Below are positions 56,884 through 64,000 of a stretch of 64,000 bases of DNA, piece by piece; position 1 is the stretch's first letter; each line of letters opens with the position of its first letter. Both the position numbers and the translations under genes were made by a program. The notes below the pieces were generated by a model, which saw only the letters and a list, made by a program, of their open reading frames with translations, was not told where the DNA came from and did not search any database. The DNA comes from Carpediemonas membranifera (lineage: Eukaryota; Fornicata): contig JAHDYR010000028.1 in assembly GCA_019828565.1 (NCBI GenBank), positions 62,001 through 126,000 of the forward strand. Reading direction: 5' to 3'.

Positions 56884-59404
56884 CGTCGTCGATGGCTACA
56901 GCTGGCTTGTCAGGCGTGTACCGGCTCAGGAAGTCTGCGACCTTGTTGTCTTCGCCTGCGACGTGAACGATGTTGAAGCGGAACTCGTCGATGATCGCGA
57001 GCCAGCGCGTGTGCTTGCGTGTCTCGGGTGCCTTGACCGTCAGGTAGATGAGGTTGCGGTGGTCCGTACGTAGCGTCAGATGCGCGTGGGCCTTCAGGTA
57101 GGGCGCTAAGTCGGGCCTGGAGAGGCAGTAGACGATACCAAACATCTCCTGGTCGAACGTCGACCAGCGTGACTGCACTGGCGTGAATAGCTTGGAGTAG
57201 TAGCTGATGACCCGGGGCGGTCCCTCCGGCATCACCTGCCACAGAACTCCGCCGACGCCTGTCAGGCTGGCGTCGGTCTCCAACACCCACGGTTTCTCGA
57301 GGTCTGGGTGTACTAGCATCATCTCGCCTGTCAGGAGTTCCTTGATGTTGTTGAACGCCTTGGCCTGATCGGGGCCCCACTGCAGCGGGTCTCCTTGCGC
57401 CACGGCAGTGTGCAGCGGCTTGAGATGGCGTTGAGCGTCTGGCATGAACGTTGCGATGTATGCGATCTGGCCAATGAACGCCCGGAGAGCTGTGACGCAG
57501 GTGGGGGCCTCGATGCGTATGATGCTATCGATGCGAGATGGGGCAACCTTGAGGCCGCGTGGGGTGACGATCGTGCCCAAAACCTCGACCTCCGAGTAGC
57601 CGAAGAAGCATTTCGAGGGCTTGAGGCGGATGCGACGTTGCTCCATCTTGTCGAGGAAGCGGCCGACCTTGGTGCAAAGCTCGTCTGGGGTGCGAGCTCG
57701 TCCGAACACGTCGTCAACGTAGTTGCGGGTCTCATCTCGGGCTAAGTCGGAGATGGCGTCTGCCATGTCACGTTGGAACTGGCTGGGCAGGTTGCGGAGC
57801 CCGAATGGCGCGAAGTTGTATTCAACAAACCGGCCGGGCATGACGATGGCCGTGAGAAAAATGTCTTCGGGGCACATGGGCTGTTGGTGGAATCCTTGCT
57901 TGACGTCTGAGGTGAAGAACCACTTGGAGCCGGCCACGTCGGCGAGGAACGCCTTCGCGTCGGCCATAGGGAAGCTGTCATGAATGGTGGCCTCGTTCAG
58001 CTGGCGGTAATCTCCACATGGGCGTAGTTCTCGCTCGCCCTTCTCGTTGCACTTCTTGCGGACGACCACGAGTGCGCTGGCGACCGGGCCATCGGCGTCA
58101 CGGCAGATGCCTCGCTCCTTGAGATCGTCGAAATGGTTGTGGACCTCGCGGAGGTCATCTGGATGAAGCGGCCTGGGCTTTTGGTGTGGCGTGCGTGCGT
58201 TAGGTTTCAGTCTGATGGTGACTGGGGGCAGATCCGCTCCGCCCGGGTCAAAGGGGCCAAAGACTGCCTTGTGGCGTATGATGATCGCCTTGAGCTCTTG
58301 ATAGTGCGGGAAGTCGGGGTTGACGTGCACCTCGTCGACTGCTTGGGTTGCCTCGGCGTCGGCGGTGACGTCATCGACACGGCCTGGCGGCGTGTCATCG
58401 AGGTAGGCGTGGTCGGGGAGTCCGTCATTGTCCTCGTCGTCATCGTCCCTGCGCAGGTCAATGTGGATGCCCTGCGCGTTCATGAGACCGAGGGCGGAGA
58501 GGACGTCAGCGCCGATGAGCACCTTGTGCTTTGGGCCTCGGATGATGGCCAGTGGCTGTGCTTCGAGTGTCGGGCTACGGTCCAGAGAGGTAAGCTGGAG
58601 GTTGACCACCAGCGCGAGGCCTGTGGTGATCACTTCCTGCGACGCGTTAAGTGCCAGAACGCTGGACGGAGCGGTGCTGAGGGGCACGATCCTCTGGAGG
58701 GTGGCGACTGTGGCTTCTGAGATGCAGCTCACTGTGGCTCCCGGGTCGACCTTGGCCTTGGTTGCCTGGCCGTTGATCTGGATGTCGATGATCATCTCGG
58801 ACGTGACGTCATCAACTTGGCGGAAGCTGCGCTCCATCTGCCCGCTCTGCCCGCGGGACCAGTGTGGCGTGAACTTAGGCTTGCTCTGTCCGGCTGGCTG
58901 ACCTTGTTGACCTTGCTGCGCCTTGGCCGGCTGGCCTTGCTGGCCCTGGCCTTTCTGTGTCTGCTGGCCGTCCGCCCCTGCCTGCTGGCGGGTCTGTTGA
59001 GCCTGTCGGGATTCCTGGGGTTTGTCCTGCTGGCGTTGGCCTTGGCCCTGAGACGAGCCGCCACCTCGGCGAGCGTGCCGTAGGTTGTGGCCTTGGCCTG
59101 GCGGGGGGGCGCCGGTCGGCGGCCGCGGCGTGACGGCGCTCTTCCGGACATAGTCGAGACGAGAAGCCTTGTAGTGCAGCTCTTCCTGCTCGAGAGCGAT
59201 GCTCATGGCCTTTGAGAGGACCTCATCGGTCTTTCGCTTAATGCTCTTGAGAGTCAGCACAACTTCGAGGTCGCGGGCGACGTTGGCGGCGGAGACCGCC
59301 TTCGCTTGCTTCAGGCAGGCGACGTACGCGTCCACCGCGAGGCGATGGTAGCCCTTCGCGGTTGGAGTGAGGTCCGCAGACACCTTGCCGTCCTTCTCCT
59401 CCGT
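56868..59404 (-). CDS. Ty3-5 gag end, protease, RT, RNase H
   Basis: One open frame of ~845 codons between the two LINEs. Gag end: YHRLAVDAYVACLKQAKAVS, then a remarkable Gln/Gly/Ala-rich run (~118-190) and no Cys knuckle. Protease: KVDPGATVSCISEATV (D-P-G-A in place of D-T-G-A). RT: ALVVVRKKCNEKG, FFTSDVKQGFHQQPM, APFGLRNLPSQFQRDM and catalytic RNYVDDVFG. RNase H: PWVLETDASLTGVGGVLWQ and LRTDHRNLIYLT, ending ADFLSRYTPDKPAVAIDDVD at the LINE-4 site. The Gln-rich run may replace the zinc knuckle as an RNA-binding or condensate segment. Confidence 0.9.
59391..59404. repeat. 14-bp TSD of LINE-5, left
   Basis: TCCTTCTCCTCCGT, repeated at 62105-62118. Confidence 0.93.
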
Positions 59405-59833
59405 TTTTGAGTTTTTGAGTTTATTTTTTGATACAGTGCCGGGGTGTCCACCTCCAGGCACTGGCCACAACCCGAGCCAGACGAGCGGTGATCAGCCGCA
59501 GGAGGGCAACGGTTCTCATAACATTGGAAGCCAGAGCTGCGGCGCCCAAGAGTACTGTTCTGAAGCTGCAGGGAGAGGAGGGCCTAAAACCCCTTCGAAG
59601 AAGGGTAAAAAGATGACCCACGCGGGTCGGCCAGCTCACAACTTCCAGCTCTTGGCGCTGCGGGACTCTGTGCTCCGAGCCCGATGGGGCTCCCTCAGGA
59701 CGATGATCGAGGAGGTCCTGAGACCGGGGAGGACGGTGGCGTTTTCCTATGTAAGCGAGGGAACCTACCAGTCACGCGTCACAAAGTACACTCAACATAT
59801 GTGTGAGCTTGGCGTCGTCACGCCTGCTCAGGG
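59405..59833 (-). other. LINE-5 3' UTR and ACTCAAAA tail
   Basis: Non-coding. The tail reads ATAAACTCAAAAACTC and on toward the TSD. Confidence 0.75.
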
Positions 59834-62104
59834 TCAGGGGTCCTTGAAAAGGAGGATGGGGTTAATCTTGAAGTGGTCGCACTTAGCCAAGTGGGTCTGG
59901 TTCAGGACAACCCACGTCCTGGATCTCAGCACTGCTAAGGTCTTGGTAGGGGACGTCAGGATCTCAATCACAGCCGCGGCGATGGCCTCACCCTGACAGA
60001 GAGGACATGCCTCAAGAGCTGCGGCGGCTTCCGGTTCATCCTTCAGGTCCTGTAGGATTCCCCTGACCGGCTGCCACGCGTCAGGAAGAGCCCCTCTCGT
60101 TGGCATTGGTAGACACGATAGCCGTAGCATCGCGAGGCGCTTCGCTGGCCCAGCCGTTAGATGGTCGAGGTATGGCTGCCTGGCCGGGTAGTTAGAGCGG
60201 GTAAAAGGGCGGGTGAGTGCCGACTCCGTGACGTATCTCCTGACAGCCACTTTGTTACCACGGCAGATTATGTCGTGAGAGAGCTGGGCTGCTCGACAGG
60301 CTGCTAGGTCAAGGCTGTCGGAGTGGGACAGGCCAAGGCTGCCTTGTGCCTCAGCAATGCAGTCTGGGAGATCCTTGCCCGGATGGATTCTCGCCCATCT
60401 CACCCCTTGCTTGAATCTGTCCAGCAGGAGCATTGCCTCTGGATGCAGCCAGCCTAGCTCCAGGTACTTCGCCTCCGATGCAGTTGGGCTGATCCTTAGG
60501 GCTGCCGATGCAAGCTTGCCTACCTGGGAGACAGCCTTATGATTAGCCCAGACGCTCCACCCGTACAGCAGCTTGGGGAGGGTGTAGACCTCTACAATGC
60601 GAGGACAGAACTTGGAGTGCATCACGCCGCTAGCTCTCAGTAGTCGTAGCTCTCTGTCTATCCTTTCGCCCATAGTCCTATTCTGGGTGGAGAAGTCTCG
60701 GGACGTATCGAAGAGGACCCCTAGGAGCTTGACCGCGTCTCTCTTAATGACTGGATTGCCATGGATGGTGAGGGAGGGGGTGTCGTCCTCTGAGACATAG
60801 GTGGTCTTATCGTTGGGCTCCAAGGATAGCGCTAGCATGCATGTCCATGCCGCCGTAAGTGCTGCCTCCAACCACTTAAGGGAGGGAGCTACTATTGTAA
60901 TGTCATCAACGAACAGGACTGTGACAATCCAGGGAACGCACGGCCTTGCTGCCACTCGTCTCAGGGTCTCTATGTCGGGAGGAAGCTTCTCAATTGCTTC
61001 CCTTCCCTAGAGCGGTTAAGCTTGCAATGATGTGAGGGACTTCCGCAAGGTATCTTGTGAAGATGAAGGGAGCAGTGGTGCATCCTTGCCGTACTCCTGT
61101 GTTGGTAGCGGCGCTAGTGCTGCTACCTCGCATAGAGATCCTTGTGTGCAAATGCATCTCCTTCAACATCTCAATGGCCCTTCTGTTCCCCCCTCAACGA
61201 GTCCAATGCATCTCTCCTCGGGACACGGTCAAAGGCCTTAGCCACGTCCAGAGTCCCAATGTGGGTCGCTTTGAACCCACGTCTCGCGTGCTCAATAGCC
61301 CATAGTGCATCAACCGATGAAACACCCGGCCTTGCACCGTATTGTTCAGGGGGAAGAGGGTTGTCTCGGTCAATCGTGCGGATCATCATTGTGCCGAGCA
61401 CCTTGTGGGCTGTGGAAAGTAGGGAGATAGGTCTGAACGCCACAGGAGCATCGCTAGTAGAGCCGGGCTTTTTCAATGGAATTACCACGGCGGTATGCCA
61501 CTCTGCTGGGGTCTTGAGTTGGTCAATGCACTTCTGTAGCAGAGTCTTGAGCGCCTCCTTGAGGACTGGGCAATATTTGAAAATTGCCGGGGTTAGTCCA
61601 TCACTGCCTGGGGCTGATCTATTCTTGGCAGATTTGAGAGCCCCTTCCAGGAGAGTGTCCGTGATTTCGAGCTCTATATCGGGGCGAGAGATGGATGGTT
61701 CTACTGCTCCTGCCACATATGATACTGACGCATACCACTCCTCGAAGGCCTTGGCTACTTCTTCTCGGTTGGTGATCACTCTGCCTCCCTACTGTGGTGG
61801 TAGCAGGAAGGCCGGGTCCTCTGAGTAAGCCTTCCAGGTCTCTGCGAAGACCAGACACTCTGGCCTGCCCCTTCAAAAGCTTCCAATGGACGTATCTAAA
61901 GAATTCAGGGGACATGACATCCATGCTCTCAGAGACTCGCTTGGCTCGGGCATGGTAGGCTTTGAGTGTTGAGTGGGCGTGGCTCTCCGAGGATGCTAAC
62001 GCTACTGATAGCATTGCTGATGATAGCTCAGAGCACACGAGAGCTTTGGGGCCTCTGCTCGTCCTCTCCTTGAGCTGATGTTGGTGGCGATGATCCTCAA
62101 TGAA
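59834..62104 (-). pseudogene. LINE-5 RT protein in several frames
   Basis: 5' part (62104-61780): MLSVALASSESHAHSTLKAY and FFRYVHWKLLKGQA. Then 61779-61171: NRSAPGSDGLTPAIFKYCP, VVIPLKKPGSTSDAPVAFRP, ISLLSTAHKVLG, PEQYGARPGVSSVDALW and IGTLDVAKAFDRVPRRDAL (block A). Next, in other frames, NTGVRQGCTTAPFIFTRYLA (block B). Finally 60955-59834: VTVLFVDDITIVAPS (FVDD), VKLLGVLFDTSRDF, and a C-terminal ACPLCQGEA with a downstream H/C pair. Several frame breaks. Not close to LINE-1, -3 or -4. Confidence 0.88.
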
Positions 62105-62118
62105 TCCTTCTCCTCCGT
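62105..62118. repeat. 14-bp TSD of LINE-5, right
   Basis: Second copy of 59391-59404. Confidence 0.93.
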
Positions 62119-62487
62119 GAGGAATTCTTGCTCGAACTCAAAAATCTGGCCCACTGCGTGCTTGAACCGGGCGTTGAACAGCCCCAGGTTGTGGATGAAG
62201 TCTCTGTCGGTTCCAGATGGGAAGGAGAGACGTTGTAGTGCTTGTAAAGCGAGCGTAGCGTCGAGTGGCCGAGATAGTTGGAAGAGATGGCTAAAGATGT
62301 CGTCGTCGGACATGGATTCAGGCTCTACATCAAACCTGAAGCGTAGTTCGTCGGTTACCTGGAGCGAAAGGCAGAGGAATGCCTTAAGCGCCGGATGGAC
62401 TGTTTTGGCGAGGCGGAAATCGTGCTGGAACTTCGTACCCTGTCTCTTCACACTTTGGGAGTGGTATGTGGACGTCCATTTGTTACA

Positions 62488-62495
62488 GTTATAAC
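62488..62495. promoter_or_regulatory. Palindrome abutting the Ty3-5 5' LTR
   Basis: GTTATAAC, a perfect 8-bp palindrome between the LTR (62496) and gag. Confidence 0.7.
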
Positions 62496-62544
62496 TGTGG
62501 GAGCCCTAAGCGTGAAGAGAATGGATTTGTTTACATAAACTGCA
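62496..62544 (-). repeat. Shared LTR between tandem Ty3-5 copies
   Basis: TGTGGGAGCCC...AAACTGCA. It serves as 5' LTR of Ty3-5 and as 3' LTR of the truncated copy on its right. Confidence 0.65.
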
Positions 62545-62957
62545 CTTATAGGTACCTCTGCTGGTACATCCTGCCCTCCCGAGTCCGCTGCAGCCACTCA
62601 CGGGTGGGTACGGCTGCCATGACGGACTCGTTGTCCGGACCCTCGCTGGAAGACTCGTCGTAGCCGAGCCACTTGACGATAAGGTGGCTGGGATCGGCTT
62701 CATCGACGCCCAGGATGGCTTCGACGTAGTACTCCTCGGCGTCACCGGCCTGGAGAGCGGCCAGTTGGCCGTTGGGCTCGGTGGCCTCGACTCGGATTGC
62801 CTGATCGGCGTGGATGACCTTCTCCTCGCCGCCAAGCAGTGGCGAGATGCTGATGGCGTGGTGGTCGCGCACTGCGAGGACCTTGAACGGGCCAAGGTGG
62901 CCGTGCAGCTTGGACGGCCGTGGGTTCAGGGCCAGGACGATATCGCCAGGTGCGACT
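62545..62957 (-). pseudogene. Tandem second copy of the Ty3-5 pol end
   Basis: 62496-62957 matches 51843-52304 over 462 bp without indels. The three differences I see are all in the LTR; the chromodomain coding part is identical. Homology ends sharply after GCGACT at 62957, where plus-strand RNase H sequence begins. Such a head-to-tail array sharing an LTR usually arises by LTR-LTR recombination or integration next to an existing copy. Confidence 0.88.
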
Positions 62958-63267
62958 TCATCAGCGACGCCACCAATGCGAAAGTGCTACGATGGAGGCT
63001 GATGCTCGAGGAACAGAGGTTCAAGGTCGTCCATTTGCCGGGCAAGGACAATGGCGTGGCTGACGCACTGTCTAGGATCGTCCCAATAACCGAGAAACTC
63101 GAGGTACTCGACGCTCAAGACGAGTTCGAGACGATATTCCGGGCCGCCCATGGCGGGACAAGCGGTCATCGAGGACTGTACGAGACGGTCAGACATATGA
63201 AAGAGCTAGGTGGCAACCAGCCCAATCTATACAAACGAGCCAAGAAGGCGATCAAAGCGTGCCCCAC
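62958..63267 (+). pseudogene. Plus-strand RNase H end and integrase zinc site
   Basis: Encodes LRWRLMLEEQRFKVVHLPGK, VADALSRIVPITEKLEV, FRAAHGGTSGHRGLYETVRH and KRAKKAIKACPT. This is the RNase H-integrase junction with the H...H...C part of an HHCC site. The last Cys (expected after CPT) is missing because Ty3-6 starts exactly there. Confidence 0.85.
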
Positions 63268-63303
63268 TGTGGCAACTACTAAAGAACAGACAAGTGTTTA
63301 TCA
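63268..63303 (-). repeat. Putative Ty3-6 3' LTR (36 bp)
   Basis: TGTGGCAACTAC...GTTTATCA, with TG/CA ends, fills exactly the gap between the broken CPT(C) codon of the older integrase and the stop of Ty3-6 pol. The second LTR is outside the window, so the length is provisional. Confidence 0.55.
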
Positions 63304-63308
63304 ATTGA

Positions 63309-64000
63309 TTACTCACTGCCCTCCCTGATCAGCTCGGGGTGAGCTGTCAGGTACTTGCGGGCGGTAGGCGTATGGCGAACGCCTGAAATGGGCTCCCAGG
63401 TGAGCACATCGCTGTTGAGCCACTTGACGTGCAACTCACCGGGGCGAGAGCCGACGATGCGGTCCACAAACCACTCTTCTTCGTCGGCGGCGGCGAGATA
63501 GGCCAGCTCGGACTCGGCGCGGTCCGTGCGGAACTTGATCAGGTGTGATAGGTGTGCGGTACGGCGAGGGCCGTCGGCCATGAGAGGGACCAGCAGGGCA
63601 GTGTACGGGTTGGTCTCGATGACCTTAAAGGGGCCAGTGTGTCCGTGCAGCTTGGACTCGGAGTAATTCTTGCGCAGGACATAGTCGCCTGGCTTGATAG
63701 GTTGGGCTGGAAGCTGTCCTCTGCCCTCCTTGCGGCGGACTGCGGCCTGTTTGTCAACGGCCTTGGCGGAGAGGACGCCCAGCAGGTCGGTCATGGTGGT
63801 GAGGTACGCCGCAACGGTGGAGATAGGTGTGTCGTCGTCGACGGCAGCGGCGGCGCGTGGGTCGCGGAACTGCCGCGATGCGGCGTGTGTTCCGTAAATG
63901 AGTTCGAATGGCGTGCAACCCGTGGTGGAGTGAGGTGTCGAGTTAATTATCCAGCCCACGTAAGGCAGGATGTGGGTCGACCACTGGTCGAAGTTGTTGA
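63309..64000 (-). CDS. Ty3-6 integrase C-terminus and chromodomain (partial)
   Basis: Enters from the right edge in frame (NFDQWSTHILPYVGWIINST), then TTGCTPFELIYGTH, GDYVLRKNYSESKLHGHTGP and FKVIETNPYTALLVPLM (GPY/F-like), and a chromodomain, EEEWFVDRIVGSRPGELHVK followed by WLNSDVLTWEP. It stops 5 nt from the putative LTR. No frame breaks. The rest of the element lies beyond 64000. Confidence 0.88.
   Translation of the reverse strand, partial: NNFDQWSTHILPYVGWIINSTPHSTTGCTPFELIYGTHAASRQFRDPRAAAAVDDDTPISTVAAYLTTMTDLLGVLSAKAVDKQAAVRRKEGRGQLPAQPIKPGDYVLRKNYSESKLHGHTGPFKVIETNPYTALLVPLMADGPRRTAHLSHLIKFRTDRAESELAYLAAADEEEWFVDRIVGSRPGELHVKWLNSDVLTWEPISGVRHTPTARKYLTAHPELIREGSE

Larger units (their letters stand above)
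59405..62104 (-). mobile_element. LINE-5: 5'-truncated LINE inside Ty3-5 gag
   Basis: 2700 bp, minus strand, bracketed by a 14-bp TSD. The 3' tail (left end) consists of ACTCAAAA-type repeats on the element strand, unlike the pyrimidine tails of LINE-1, -2 and -4. Joining the flanks restores the gag reading FEQEFLTEEKD-GKVSADLTP. Confidence 0.93.
62105..62495 (-). pseudogene. Ty3-5 gag N-terminus
   Basis: Encodes KRQGTKFQHDFRLAKTVHPA, FLCLSLQVTDELRFRFDVEP, LFQLSRPLDATLALQALQRL and FARFKHAVGQIFEFEQEFL up to the LINE-5 site. This frame lacks an ATG before the LTR; an ATG 16 nt inside the LTR is in the neighbouring frame, so one extra base in CCCAAAG (~62453-62459) may hide the true start. Confidence 0.8.
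51843..62544 (-). mobile_element. Ty3-5: Ty3 element with two nested LINEs
   Basis: Reading right to left: LTR (62496-62544), palindrome, gag start, LINE-5 (59405-62104), rest of gag to RNase H (56868-59404), LINE-4 (53302-56867), integrase and chromodomain (51893-53301), LTR (51843-51891). Each LINE is bracketed by a TSD, and removing both gives a ~4.4-kb element of the same plan as Ty3-4. Confidence 0.88.

Overview
This window is nuclear DNA from a eukaryotic microbe whose genome is crowded with retrotransposons. The eukaryotic evidence is cytosolic ribosomal protein uL6 (RPL9), a VPS72/YL1 homologue, a Rab GDI/escort protein, a TIM50-like protein, very short GT-AG introns (about 31, 36-41 and 102 nt), Ty3-type elements with chromodomains and several non-LTR retrotransposons. 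I cannot name the taxon from sequence alone. A TIM50-like gene suggests a mitochondrion or related organelle.

Layout. 1-10969: a degraded LINE (LINE-1), split by a second LINE (LINE-2, 2187-8506) with a 17-bp target-site duplication (TSD). LINE-2 keeps a long ORF1 and an endonuclease but has lost its whole reverse transcriptase (RT). 10970-12250: two small putative host genes, one spliced. 12287-12700: a DDE transposase remnant. 12642-29416: a pile-up of Ty3 elements (Ty3-1, Ty3-2, Ty3-3 and fragments), an inserted non-LTR element (LINE-3), and a 388-codon ORF that lies antisense to, and converges with, the end of a Ty3 pol gene; this arrangement occurs twice. 29431-30947: Rab GDI/escort gene. 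31000-38690: a mosaic of decayed RT, gag and integrase pieces. 38696-41515: a membrane-embedded GT8-like glycosyltransferase. 41554-46198: a complete Ty3 element (Ty3-4) with identical 92-bp LTRs and a 5-bp TSD. 46504-51548: host block with VPS72, RPL9 and a TIM50-like gene. 51843-62544: Ty3-5, split by two 5'-truncated LINEs (LINE-4 and LINE-5), each with a TSD, and followed in tandem by the end of a second copy that shares its LTR. 62958-64000: an older RNase H/integrase fragment interrupted by Ty3-6, which runs off the window.

How the parts work together. The host genes are compact and unrelated to each other. The retroelements record successive nested insertions. Three points deserve most attention. 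First, all five recognisable Ty3 5' ends lack the usual tRNA-primer site; a perfect AT-rich palindrome of 8-10 bp abuts the LTR and gag starts 13-21 nt after the LTR. Second, there is the conserved convergent 388-codon ORF. Third, LINE-2 ORF1 has motifs resembling a DnaQ/Maelstrom-like nuclease fold. Many frame breaks fall in G or C homopolymers, so some may be sequencing artefacts.
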